Shown here one piece after another: positions 14,501 to 22,313 of a stretch of 64,000 bases of DNA (the stretch's first letter is position 1; every line of letters begins with the position of its first letter). Position numbers and translations under genes: made by a program. Source of the DNA: Imbricaverruca yamaguchii (taxonomy: Eukaryota > Arthropoda > Thecostraca > Neoverrucidae); assembly GCA_034440575.1 (NCBI GenBank), contig JAOTOL010001660.1, positions 744,001 through 808,000 on the forward strand. The letters are read 5' to 3'. The notes under the pieces are model-generated. The model had not been told where the DNA came from, searched no databases, and worked only from the letters and a program-made list of their open reading frames with translations.

Positions 14501-16038
14501 TCTCAGGGCACAGGTGGCACGCCCCCCTACCTGGCAGCCAGGTCGGCCAGGTGCTCCACGCTGGCAGCAATCCCAGGGCACAGGTACCACGCCCCCATAC
14601 CTGGCGGCCAGGTCGGCCAGGTGCTCCACGCTGGCAGCAATCTCAGGGCACAGGTGCCACGCCCCCCTACCTGGCAGCCAGGTCGGCCAGGTGCTCCACG
14701 CTGGTAGCAATCTCGGGACACAGGTGCCACGCCGCCATACCTGGCAGCCAGGTCGGCCAGCTCGCGGTCGCGCTGCTCCACGCTGGTGGCCATCTCGGCG
14801 CTGGCTGCCTGCTCCAGACTGAGCATAGCGTCCAGCGCCGGCGAGCGCACCACCTGGCCGTAGATGTCGGCGCACAGCTCCTCCGTGCTGGTCAGGTTGG
14901 CGCCGGCCTGCGCCAGCACCTCCTGGCGGCACGCGGCGCAAACTGACTACCGTGCCGGACACGGCTCTAACTGCACACGGCCTGGTCGGGTTGCATCTAT
15001 ACAAGGAACCATCCCCACACACACACAGGCAACAAAGCATGAGAATACCTGGCAATAGATGCACTTGATGCCATTTCACTGTGAACAGGATACTAATCAA
15101 GTAACAATCTGATGTCTTGATGGTCTGAACCAGAGTGAGAGTGACGTACCTTTGTGTGTAAATCCTGAATCGATTTGACTAAGTTGTCCACATAAGAAGT
15201 ATCATTCAAGATGCTCATATCCGGCGTAGTTTTGTCTTCATATTCTGACGTTTTCTCGACAATAAAGTTGCCCAATTGCTGCTTTAACTCTAAGTAGGGG
15301 AGAAGAATGAAATGTCAATTTGAAGATGCTAAGAATGAATATACATGCATGTTTCATCGCTTAAAATGTGACTTGACATATTAACTAAACAAACTGACCA
15401 ATCAGTTGCAACCACACTTGAAGCTGACCGCAAAATTGCAGTAGTTGATTTTAACATTTGCAGTAATTGGTAGCAGATTTCGATTGTCTCTGGTATCATC
15501 TCACGCATACTTGACTAACAGAAGAAGGGCCATTGATTAATTAAGTAATTAATACAGTAGACAAGGACAATTAAATTCACAGAACAGGCAAAAAATTAAC
15601 TGTAAACAGAAACAGGAGAATGGGCTATATTTTCAGGGTGCATCTGGCTGTACAAAAAACATGACACATACAGTCCAGACATTGCATTTCTAATAACTGT
15701 CAAACTCTATCATACCATCAAACATATATTGTGAACATTTCGAGTGACACAGTTGAATCAGGCTGCTCAGTTAATCCATGGAATCACTGTCAAAGATAGC
15801 ACCATCAAGTGACAACACCATGTCACTAACCTGGAATGACGTGAGCTGGCAAACTGTTGAGCTTGACCATTCTATGCACTTGCTCATCCAGCGAGTAGCG
15901 AGATGGAATATTGACTCTGGTTGTCAAATTACACCTAACTGTTCCGGTAGAAAACTCATAACAGAATACAACCGGCTCTTGGTGCATTCTGAAAGACTTT
16001 GAACACAAGTCTAAAGTTGAGTTCGGCAGGCACTGAAT
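2431..16038 (-). CDS. FERRY3: FERRY3 (C12orf4) homologue, 11 coding exons, whole gene span
   Basis: Human FERRY3/C12orf4 (about 550 aa) is a subunit of the FERRY complex (with TBCK, PPP1R21, CRYZL1 and GATD1), a Rab5 effector that links early endosomes to mRNA; that role is established for mammals and inferred here. What is seen: eleven minus-strand exons whose translations align in order with the human protein as I remember it, from the N-terminal FCYEFSTG segment to the C-terminal MLPNIFRI segment. All introns are GT-AG, all phases match, and the exons from ATG 15987 to the stop at 2431 total 1566 bases, or 521 aa. The start is the least certain point: the reading frame stays open upstream to the acceptor at 16039, so a further 5' exon could supply the real N-terminus. 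No minus-strand AATAAA is obvious below 2431. The coding exons show no in-frame stop, so the gene looks intact. Confidence 0.95.
2540..2722 (-). mobile_element. tRNA-derived SINE (family 2), diverged copy
   Basis: Read on the minus strand it begins GGGGATGGCCGACTGGTTAAG (tRNA-like A box), continues with GGTCCCGACTTC (decayed B box), a body shared with the copies at 20501-20692 and 60985-61170 (TTCCAATTCCGCGGCC...CGGCGAA), and a tail AATAAACAATGAACAAT. It lies in the last FERRY3 intron with its tail about 20 bases before the final acceptor. Confidence 0.85.
2723..3599. other. Intron sequence, no feature apart from a GGT/GGA-rich patch
   Basis: A purine-rich GGAGGT repeat lies at about 2733-2768. 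The remainder has only short, unsupported reading frames. Confidence 0.4.
3600..3970. mobile_element. MITE-like element with inverted ends
   Basis: The left end AGTAAACATGCCGATATCTG and the reverse complement of the right end, AGTGAACATGCCGACAGCGG, match at most positions. The interior is full of CGACATC/GCCGACAG-type inverted motifs. There is no coding sequence, and I cannot define a target duplication. Confidence 0.6.
3971..4985. other. Intron sequence without recognised features
   Basis: Several reading frames of 80-136 codons overlap on both strands, but none resembles a known domain. The region lies inside the last FERRY3 intron. Confidence 0.4.
4990..5585. repeat. 52-bp tandem array in FERRY3 intron 10
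   Basis: The unit is CTCACTCACATTATATCATC plus a TACACA/CTCTGGCA(C/T)CACTACG half. About ten copies are present, becoming degenerate toward 5585. The His/Thr/Leu-rich plus-strand frames here are products of the repeat and not genes. Confidence 0.9.
5593..5755 (+). mobile_element. tRNA-derived SINE (family 1)
   Basis: The head GGGGACAAGTAGTCTAGGGG has an A-box-like TAGTCTAGGGGTAAG; the B box is GGGTTCGAGTCTC. It shares its body (TCTTCGCCCG.GACCAATCG, CGGTCGATGTGTCGT) with copies at 45554-45720 and 60710-60853. It lies antisense to FERRY3, just downstream of the exon 10 donor. Confidence 0.88.
5789..5914 (-). CDS. FERRY3: FERRY3 exon 10
   Basis: This 126-base exon, phase 0 at both ends, follows acceptor TTGCCAG (5916-5915) and precedes donor GTTTGT (5788). 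It reads [30 protein letters not shown] and TIHFIVPK, against human [20 protein letters not shown]. A tRNA-derived SINE lies only about 30 bases beyond the donor. Confidence 0.96.
5990..7600. repeat. Degenerate C/T-rich repeats in FERRY3 intron 9
   Basis: From about 6100 to 6840 and again from 7120 to 7570 the sequence repeats motifs such as CTCAGGGG.CC, TTCCCAG and GGCCC(T)CC at irregular intervals of some 50-70 bases. It looks like an old, strongly diverged tandem array interrupted at 6850-7110 by AT-rich DNA. Frames spanning it are repeat artefacts. Confidence 0.5.
7882..8013 (-). CDS. FERRY3: FERRY3 exon 9
   Basis: This 132-base exon (44 codons, phase 0 at both ends) lies between acceptor GCCTCAG (8015-8014) and donor GTACGG (7881). 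It encodes [19 protein letters not shown] and [16 protein letters not shown], close to human ITARDPAIMGLRNILKVCC and ITTISIPLLLVHDMSE. It is one of the best conserved blocks of the family. Confidence 0.95.
8363..8598 (-). CDS. FERRY3: FERRY3 exon 8
   Basis: The acceptor is TCGGCAG (8600-8599); the donor GTGAGC starts at 8362. The exon encodes [20 protein letters not shown], then a GC-rich Arg/Gly/Ala-rich linker, then [20 protein letters not shown], the counterpart of human [20 protein letters not shown]. The 236 bases complete the codon split by exon 7 and end in phase 0. Codon use is strongly GC-rich. Confidence 0.94.
8640..9015. repeat. Tandem array of about 76-80 bp in FERRY3 intron 7
   Basis: About five units contain GACAGCACATC.CTC, CGGACGGGTGGAGC and ACCGGCAGAGATCATACC. 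The array starts some 40 bases upstream (in gene direction) of the exon 8 acceptor but does not contain that acceptor. Confidence 0.85.
9455..10665. repeat. 26-bp minisatellite, about 46 copies, in FERRY3 intron 7
   Basis: The unit is GGTCCCGCTGTGGCACG then GTGGTCAGG; the main variants are (G/C)TGG(T/C)CAG(A/G)GG. Because 26 is not a multiple of three, the three frames interconvert and all stay open, producing plus-strand frames up to 433 codons with a 26-residue period ([23 protein letters not shown]). These are not genes. On the gene strand every unit contains CCGTGCCACAG, which resembles a 3' splice site. Confidence 0.95.
10804..10922 (-). CDS. FERRY3: FERRY3 exon 7
   Basis: The acceptor GATGCAG is at 10924-10923; the donor is AAAG before GTCGGT (10803). 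The translation [20 protein letters not shown] and [19 protein letters not shown] matches human [25 protein letters not shown]. The exon is 119 bases, entering with one base of a split codon and leaving phase 1. Confidence 0.94.
10923..11489. other. FERRY3 intron 6, non-repetitive part
   Basis: No feature was recognised between the exon 7 acceptor and the donor-derived repeats at 11490. Confidence 0.5.
11490..11695 (-). repeat. FERRY3: Tandem copies of the exon 6 end with its 5' splice site
   Basis: On the gene strand the real donor GCGGCAG/GTCAGC (GT at 11695) is followed by similar copies with GT at 11650, 11600, 11550 and 11497. Each is preceded by a CTGC(A/G/T)G.CCT segment related to the exon's CTGCAGCCCTTCTAC and followed by TCATGTCCACA. 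Spacing is 45-53 bases. Confidence 0.85.
11696..11869 (-). CDS. FERRY3: FERRY3 exon 6
   Basis: The acceptor lies after a pyrimidine tract, CCCTTTCCACAG (11871-11870), and its phase fits exon 5. The first half ([18 protein letters not shown]) is weakly conserved. The second half, [13 protein letters not shown] and [11 protein letters not shown], is close to human [13 protein letters not shown] and NLRLLRADML. The exon ends in phase 2 before GTCAGC at 11695. The exon end and donor recur four more times in the intron. Confidence 0.9.
12277..12373 (-). repeat. FERRY3: Tandem copies of the exon 5 end with its 5' splice site
   Basis: The real exon 5 donor CCCAG/GTAGCC has GT at 12373-12372. Copies follow with GT at 12329 and 12300, each including parts of GTCCAGCTGGGCGACACCG from the exon. 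Units are 44 and 29 bases. Confidence 0.85.
12374..12486 (-). CDS. FERRY3: FERRY3 exon 5, bounded by duplicated splice sites on both sides
   Basis: The proximal acceptor CCACAG is at 12488-12487, followed by [14 protein letters not shown] and [18 protein letters not shown]. Trp and Leu spacing matches human KWSNELKQST...EYQEWVIKLHQDL. The donor GTAGCC at 12373 leaves phase 2. The acceptor and first ~30 exon bases are copied about twelve times upstream. The donor with the end of the exon is copied at least twice downstream. Which acceptor copy is used cannot be told from sequence; three extra units (132 bases) would preserve frame. Confidence 0.88.
12487..12985 (-). repeat. FERRY3: 44-bp array carrying copies of the exon 5 acceptor and exon start
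   Basis: About twelve 44-base units (one of 43) each contain, on the gene strand, TTGTGGTGCCACAG followed by AGCCGCTGGGAGAGTC and TGATGACGCTG. That is a 3' splice site and the first ~30 bases of exon 5. Units alternate CTTCTG and CGTCTG. The plus-strand frames of about 200 codons here are shadows of the array. Confidence 0.92.
12990..13436. other. FERRY3 intron 4, non-repetitive part
   Basis: AT-rich intron sequence with no recognised feature. Confidence 0.5.
13437..13533 (-). CDS. FERRY3: FERRY3 exon 4
   Basis: The 97-base exon begins after TTGCCTGCAG (13535-13534) and ends before GTATGG (13436). The split codon AG|A gives Arg, followed by [20 protein letters not shown], then [12 protein letters not shown]. 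Human has QGIEMEKV...DVNSLAAQHFESQQ at the same place. It ends in phase 0. Confidence 0.93.
13534..14135. other. FERRY3 intron 3, non-repetitive part
   Basis: Nothing was recognised between the exon 4 acceptor and the donor-derived array. Confidence 0.5.
14136..14740 (-). repeat. FERRY3: Tandem copies of the exon 3 end with its 5' splice site
   Basis: On the gene strand the exon 3 donor CTGCCAG/GTATGG (GT at 14740) is followed by eight further copies with GT at 14670, 14600, 14530, 14460, 14390, 14332, 14264 and 14196. Spacing is 70 bases for the first five, then 58, 68 and 68. Units retain GTGGAGCA..TGGCCGACCTGGC from the exon. All keep GT, and all but 14390 keep GTATGG. Confidence 0.93.
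14741..14922 (-). CDS. FERRY3: FERRY3 exon 3
   Basis: The acceptor is GCCGCCAG (14924-14923) and the donor GTATGG starts at 14740. The translation contains [19 protein letters not shown], matching human DVYHDLIHSPASETLLNLE. It ends with [13 protein letters not shown], matching human GERDVELKKLRER, and leaves phase 2. The last ~55 bases of this exon, with the donor, have been copied repeatedly into the downstream intron (see the array at 14160-14740). Confidence 0.93.
15150..15289 (-). CDS. FERRY3: FERRY3 exon 2
   Basis: The acceptor CTTAG is at 15291-15290 and the donor GTACGT starts at 15149. The exon is 140 bases and completes a split Glu codon with exon 1, giving [14 protein letters not shown], which aligns with human DLKEALTQFIEEES. 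It ends in phase 0 after LHTK. The middle ([12 protein letters not shown]) is diverged from human, as expected for a less conserved linker. Confidence 0.9.
15290..15830. other. FERRY3 intron 1
   Basis: AT-rich intron of 541 bases with no recognised feature. Confidence 0.6.
15831..16038 (-). CDS. FERRY3: FERRY3 exon 1 (first recognised coding exon)
   Basis: The likely initiator ATG is at 15987-15985, giving [15 protein letters not shown], which aligns with the human FVYKFKVGS segment. [10 protein letters not shown] near the end aligns with human LHSLPCFIEK. A TTACAG acceptor lies at 16040-16039 and the 51 bases between it and the ATG are open in frame, so they may be 5' UTR or part of a longer N-terminus. 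The exon ends in phase 1 before GTTAGT at 15830. Confidence 0.85.
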
Positions 16039-16089
16039 CTGTAATATATCATAGGGAAATGTCAGAACCATAACTTTACCATAGAAATA

Positions 16090-16091
16090 TA

Positions 16092-16153
<62 letters not shown>
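16090..16153. repeat. (TA)n microsatellite
   Basis: A near-pure TA run of about 60 bases abuts the left end of the hAT-like element. Confidence 0.95.
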
Positions 16154-16156
<3 letters not shown>

Positions 16157-18882
16157 GGTGCCAATAAAAAACCAAAGTTTGATTTTTTAACGGCACTTAG
16201 TGGAATACTGTGGGGTGGTGAGAAAACAACGTGTGTAACATTTTAGCGCAATCGAAGCATATTTAGAGGTGGCGCAAGTCGATTGATTGCTCCCCTATAC
16301 ACTCCAATAAGGACTATAAGGAAAGGCATCGTCTCTGGGGTGTTTGTCGGCAATATTGAAGCCTTTTGAGACCTTCCCTTCCTCAAGCTGGGCTGCTGGT
16401 CGCCCTCTCTCTTCAAAGCGAGTATTAGCCACTCTAGGGGCTGGAGGTATCATGGTTGCCCAAGGCACTCAATGTCTTCCGCTTGGCCTGGGAAGGGAAG
16501 CCTCCGATGTTCCTGGCTGATGTCGACGGTGCCTCTCGACGGCCTGCAAGAGGAATTGGCGCTGATCCTCGTTCTTCGTCAGGCTGAGGTTGAAGGACTG
16601 GATCAGCACCACCCCTCGCTCCGCCGTGTATTTTAAAATTAAATAAAAAAAAAAAAAAAAAATTAAAAAAAAAAACGTTGGTGACGTGTAGGCTCGCGAC
16701 GCACCGAGACGCCGCGACGAACCCCGTGTCACTCGGGCACTCCTCCGACTCCTTCGAGAGGAACGCCCTCTCCGCTCCGGCGGCGTCGAGGAGGAAGTCG
16801 GCCACCTGACTTCCGAATGACGCTAGCGTGGACGAGGCGAGGCGAGCGTCGGAGACGGTGATGCGCTTTGGCGGCTCCTCGGATCTTTCTTCCCGCTGCA
16901 TCGCTTCCGCCAGCGCCTTCTTCTCGACGGTTGGCAAGTGGTGGTCGAAGAGAGCCATGGCGACCAGTGGCTCGCTCAGGTACCAGAAGTGCCGGGAGAA
17001 GGTCTTCACGCACGCCTTGCCGATCTCAGCGTCGTGGAAGTCGCGGAGGTCGGCGGCCAGTTTCAAGCCATTCGCTGGCGCGAAGGCGGCCACGGGCGCC
17101 TCGAACCAGCGGGTCACGTAGACCTCAGCGACGAAGAAGATGAACCGGCGGAGGCTGGACAGCTCGCGCGGCGAGCAGAGCTCCCCCAGTTGGGCGGCGA
17201 ACAGCGTAATCTTCGCAGCGTAGATGGCACGCGCCATCCAGCGCGTGCGGTGCATGGTGCCCGGTCGCCGGAGCTTCACCTTCCGGACGTCGCCCTCGCC
17301 ACCCAGCAGGACGATGAAGAGCTCCAGCATCTCCTTGCAGTCGTCCCGCGGGTGGCTGGTGTTGAACAGCGCGGCCCATTACTGCAGAAGTGTGTCTCGC
17401 TTGTTCAGAAGGGTGGGCGGCAGCTCGTCGGGCGTTGACGGCTCCGACTGGCTCTGGTCGATGAAAGCCCACCGTTCCTTGAATCGGTTGAAGACGCCGA
17501 TGTCAGGACCCGACAACGACCCCATGTAGATAGAGAACGCCTTCTCCAGCGCCAGCTCGTGTACATGGTGCCGGCAGGCGAGGTTTAGCAGACGCCAACC
17601 AAGCTTCTGCCCCACAAGGGTGCAGGCACCGGCAAGAGCTCTAGTGTTGGCGGCGGTCGTGTCGAACGACATAGCCACCACACGCTCTGCGAGCCCCCAG
17701 TCGTCGAGCGTTTCAGCCACGGCGCTCGCCGTCGCCTCTCCAGTCCCACTTGCCAGCTTGGGAACGCCGATGAGCTTCTGGACGCCGTCGCCGGAGACGA
17801 GGATAGCCAGCCGATTCACCCGTGTACCGTCGCAATCCGGCAGGGTCTTCCCGCCCCAGTGTACGGTAAGAGGCATGTCAGGGGCGAAGGTTGTCCTGAC
17901 TTCCGCGGCCAGTTGGGACCGGTAGCCGGCGCGACTCTGCCGGATGTTCTTGGCATTCAGGATCAGCTCCTGAGGATCGTGGCCGAGGCTACTGGCGGTC
18001 GCCGCGACGATGCAGAGCGCTTTGCGGTCGCTCACGCCAGTCCGGTCGGCTCAGCGGTGGCAGCCGCTCCGCCGCGTGCCGGACTGGACTCAACCGAGGA
18101 GGAGGAGGACGCGAGCACAGCGCGTTCGTCCAGCTGCGACGTCGAGGCTTCTCGTGATCGAATCTCTGCCGCCACTGTCACCTCCCGGCGCTGAACTCGG
18201 CGCTGCAGCACCCTGTCAGCTCCCTGCATAATCCGTCGAAGACCCTTCTCGCGTTGCGCCGCTATGATCTCGCGATCAGCCGGGATCAGCATCAGGGTCA
18301 TCATGTCGACGTGGGTGACGACGAAGAGGTCGCAGAGGGCCTCTTGACCCTCTTCCTCCTTCGTTTTGCTCTTCGCTCTTCCCTTGCTCTTCACGAGCGC
18401 CTTCCAGTCCTTGAACAAGACCTCCACCTTGCGAACGGCGCTTTTTGCCGTCATCGTTGGGATCCTCGCGGTCTCCCAGAACCTTAGCACCTCTTGGACA
18501 GTGGCCGCAGCGCTGGTGGCGACGGTTTTCTTTTTCACGTTGTGGAAGTAAAAAGCCAGCTTGAATACGTCGCCACGAGAGGGGAGTTTGGCTCAGAGGA
18601 TGGGGTCGCGGTTTGGCTGCCACACCAGCCACAGTCTGAGCCGCACATGAGCGAGCACTGAGGGGAAAACAATGGGTGATTTTGAACCATAGCCTTTCAG
18701 ACTTCGGTTTATGTCATTCGCGATGGGGAGACACATAGTATTCACTTGTGCCACCTCTAAATATAAACTGATTCGCTTCAACTTTTGCATCAGAGGTTTT
18801 CTCATTACTGCACAGTATCCCACCAAGGGCCATGAAAAAATATCAAGTTTTAAATTTACCTATATGCGCCATTGGCATCCTA
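16154..18882 (-). mobile_element. hAT-like DNA transposon A (about 2.7 kb) inside a TA microsatellite
   Basis: The left end TAGGGTGCCAAT and right end ATTGGCATCCTA are inverted. Similarity continues inward for about 130 bases: GGAATACTGTG...GAGAAAAC and ATATTTAGAGGTGGC(G/A)CAAGT are shared. (TA)n lies on both sides; the flanking octamers ATATATAT and ATACACAC are only partly alike, which would fit a decayed 8-bp duplication in an unstable microsatellite. The interior is GC-rich, unlike its AT-rich surroundings, and carries a broken transposase gene on the minus strand. Confidence 0.85.
16469..18538 (-). pseudogene. Broken hAT-like transposase of element A
   Basis: The reading passes through three blocks. 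The first (18538-18032) is an N-terminal region starting MKKKTVATSAAATVQEVL. The second begins around SDRKALCIVAATASSLG and contains PDCDGTRVN, SFDTTAANT, LACRHHVHEL and SGPDIGVF. The third has TRWMARAIYAAKI and HFWYLSEPLVAMALF. A D...CxxH...RW order is typical of hAT transposases; the last acidic residue is not assigned. Damage: a frame change near 18033, an in-frame TAA at 17381-17379, and an A/T-rich homopolymer tract (about 16630-16675) that splits the C-terminal block, so AERGVVLIQSFN continues in another frame. Similar unnamed proteins are common in arthropod and cnidarian genomes as far as I recall. Confidence 0.8.
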
Positions 18883-18884
18883 AT

Positions 18885-18887
<3 letters not shown>

Positions 18888-18945
<58 letters not shown>

Positions 18946-18985
18946 TAAATATATATGCACATATAACATATATATGCACTATATA

Positions 18986-19048
<63 letters not shown>
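18888..19048. repeat. (TA)n microsatellite with ATGCA interruptions
   Basis: This is the TA-rich continuation to the right of element A. Frames of alternating Tyr/Ile here are artefacts. Confidence 0.95.
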
Positions 19049-19049
<1 letters not shown>

Positions 19050-20500
19050 TGAATAAGATAAAAACACAAAAGATAAGTGCAACTATGAGCCACAAGGGCC
19101 ATTCTTGATTGCACTGTGACCTTACGCTGATCCTGTTGATGCAACATCACCAATTGCTCTAGCTCTCCCACCATAATTGTTTGGCAGATCACAGTGCAGA
19201 AGTCTGGAGTTTGGTGGAAATAAATTCAGCACACCCATCAATGCGATTGAGCATCTGAGATGTTGGTCATTGAATCAAAGAAACAAATCAAACATCTCAT
19301 ATTTCAGGCATGGATAAAACATTTATCCTCCTACACAGCCATGTTTTCCTAAAAAAGGACAGACTTTTTCTGCAAAAATCTGTCAACAGGGCATAGTCTG
19401 TGGGGTGGATGAAGGGGGGGGGGGTGATGGTGGGTGTGCACCCAGACATTCCAGAAAGGGCCTACCCCAGCCTGATGGGCACCACCTTTCCATGAGAGGG
19501 GGCACATGCCTCCAGTGCTCCACCCCTCTGAATCCTCTCCTGGTCGGGCATGAATGATCAACTCTGGTCGAAGCACCCTAAAGCTCAAATAACTAACGAA
19601 TCTGCCCTTGTCACACTGAAACAAGTTGTGCACATAGCTGCATGTGGTTTATCTACAAACTACTAAATAAATACAGCATAAAAGAAATAAAATACCCTAA
19701 CCTAGCCTAACCTAGACAAAGCTAATGCAGCATAATATATAAATATAGCATTGCATAATATAATCCAACCTAACCCAACTGGAAAACCAGAATTGCCCAA
19801 ACAAATGATTTGGTCACATAAAATATATGCAACATTGCCACCTTTATCAATATGAGCATAACAAGGAACTCCAAGCCTTGCAGACATGTGGGGCTGGAAG
19901 TATTCCTTCTCTGGAATACAAATCCAATTAAGGCATAAGCACAACATTTTCAGTGTCCAAGAGTATTGAATTGAGTGCATTAAGTGTTGAATTTCTTCTT
20001 TATCACATCTGTGACACACCAGGCACTGATAATTATACATGATGGCTATATTTGTAGTGAAGATTATGATAGTGTATTTCTTTGCCAGCTGAAAAGTAAT
20101 CATTTATGGAGAAAATAAGTGGCTACATCGTCATAATCATGTAAAAATGCATAGCATTAAACAAATTCACAAAAAACATGCACACACCTTGATCGTTATA
20201 TTTACCCAATAAAGATGGTACTTAATACATTTGAGCCCAATCAAACATTATTTCACACAATCACAAGGCTTAAATGTGGCTGTTATTGTACAAGTGATTA
20301 GTAGCTGGTAAAATCACAGGGGTAATTACAAAAAAAAATACATTAGAACTTGATTAATTATCATTTTATTAAGCTGATCACACATGGAAGTCTAAAATTG
20401 GTACAAATGGACTTCAGCTGATGCATACATACAGAATTGGTGCCACTGTGTGGTAGGAACTTCATCTTTTTGCATATATAAGTTGGTTGTTTACAAATAG
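19050..20500. other. AT-rich DNA, no supported gene
   Basis: A 133-codon minus-strand frame (20103-19702) with several Cys residues is present, but it matches no family I recognise. A G-rich run occurs at 19416-19424. Confidence 0.35.
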
Positions 20501-20692
20501 GTTTATTTGTTTGTTTATTGGGTGGTTCACAACACACTTTATGAATATTTACTACTAATGGTGCCACCCACTGTCTCACTGGTGGGGTGGGGTATCGGAA
20601 AATGTCCTGAGAGGTGCTAGTGTCGAACCCAGGACCCTTGGTACCTACCTACCCAGAGCCCAATGCCTTAACCACTTGGCCATGCCTGCCCA
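20501..20692 (-). mobile_element. tRNA-derived SINE (family 2)
   Basis: On the minus strand: GGCAGGCATGGCCAAGTGGT, B box GGGTTCGACAC, body CATTTTCCGATACCCC...AGTGAGACAGTGGG, and tail CCCAATAAACAAACAAATAA. The flanks TTTACAAATA and TTTACAAACA look like a target duplication. Confidence 0.9.
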
Positions 20693-20911
20693 TTTACAAA
20701 CAAGTACCTACCTACCTCCATGTATTTGGTATTTACATTATAAACATGACACAGAAGATTTGAAAAGGTAGATGTGTGGAAAACAAAACGTGTTCGGATA
20801 CCCCTCTCTTCTCCTACCTACCTAGGACCTACCTATTCCACAATTTTTTAGCATCACCCACACTCTTGCCATTGAATCGCATGAAGCACAAACATAATAT
20901 TTGCCTGCACT

Positions 20912-21153
20912 ATGCCTAGGTGCTTCAGCATTCACGCACAACACGCACGCATTTCCATTTACTCACAACAAGAACTCGAAGTGAAACCAAACAGAATTGA
21001 AGAAATTGAGGATCGTGACCCAGGAACAATCTCAGCAATCTACAGTTCAGAATGGCGGGTCTTGTCTGTAGCCCATATGGCACATGCACAACATAGAGAG
21101 ATTCCTTCGCATTTGAAGCTCAAACTTCATGGCCTGTTGAAGCAAGGGTATGC
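20912..21153 (+). CDS. Candidate first coding exon, unknown protein
   Basis: An open frame begins at ATG 20912 (MPRCFSIHAQ), contains a charged stretch ELEVKPNRIEEIEDRDPG, and runs into a consensus donor GC/GTAAGT at 21153/21154, phase 2. I recognise no family. No partner exon was found downstream, so this may be chance or part of a gene leaving the readable region. It is divergent to FERRY3. Confidence 0.25.
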
Positions 21154-21157
21154 GTAA

Positions 21158-22270
21158 GTTATCCGTTGGGGTTAACGCCACGGATTTTCTAATAATTAGT
21201 GGGGGCAACATTGCATGAAAGCAATGGACGAATCAAAATATATTGGGGGCATGCTCCTTAGGAACCAATTATAAAGTCGAAATTACTGGTGGAGGGGTAG
21301 CAGCACCAACATTTAAGGGGCACTTGTCCATCAAAAGCATATAAAACAACACATTGGTCCACGCTATGTTAGCTTAGTCTGTGTAAAATTGAGTTTGTAT
21401 GCTAACCAATATACATAGACATCATATGATCCCAAATTTGAGGGCTAGATTGGCTACAAAGGTTCCGTAAGGCTGACAGGTACACCTGGTCTATGACAGG
21501 TATGACCAGGTACACATGTGTTGGTTTCTTAAGATTATTTGGAGGGGGTGCGCAATACATGACGGGAGTGGCGGATCCAAAATGGATTTGAGGGACACAC
21601 TCAATATGTTTTAATCTTAAAAGGCGAAAAATAGGGGTAGAAAGCCAATATAGATGGGATATATGCCCCCTCAAAAACATATAAAGCAACACACCTGGTT
21701 AGGTGTAATTTGGTTACACAATTTTGAATGAAATCTGTGCTGATGTTTGTCACATGCAACAAGTGTAACTAGGAGGAACAACGTAGTATGTTTTGCTGTT
21801 CATATTTAGATAGCTTTACTTCAATTGTCTTTTTTGTTTTGTTTGGTATCTCAGAAACATCAAATATGCGGCAGAATCTGCGCATTTGCTACATTTTTCT
21901 CTGTCATATTTCGCGAATTTTCAAAAAGGACATTACTTCTCGTACACTGAAGGCTCTGAGATGGATCGGAAGGTAATCTAACTAAAAAGGCTATGCATTA
22001 AGTTCTGTAGAAATCTGTGCATTTTTATTAGTAGTAAATTCCGTCTAGCTACCTCTCTTGACGGCAGATTGCAGCTTAGCGCCGCATCGACTGCAGTGAT
22101 CATGCAGCTCGGTGATATATTTTTCGTGAAATAGTGTGGAATATACCACTTTCTGAACAATCAATCGACATTATTATCGAAGAAGTATCGACATCCTGCT
22201 CCTTCATGAATGCCTATGAAGCCTTCGTATCTCCTTTCTAACAGTATCTCGCTTAGAAGTATCATGTTTA
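21158..22270. other. AT-rich DNA, nothing recognised
   Basis: Only short unsupported frames. No inverted ends or tandem array were noticed. Confidence 0.35.
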
Positions 22271-22276
22271 TGCTCT

Positions 22277-22277
<1 letters not shown>

Positions 22278-22311
<34 letters not shown>
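22278..22311. repeat. (TA)n microsatellite
   Basis: A pure TA run of about 34 bases. Confidence 0.9.

Positions 22312-22313
<2 letters not shown>

Noticed and set aside
18711..19082. Tyr/Ile-rich proteins
   Set aside because: They are translations of (TA)n.
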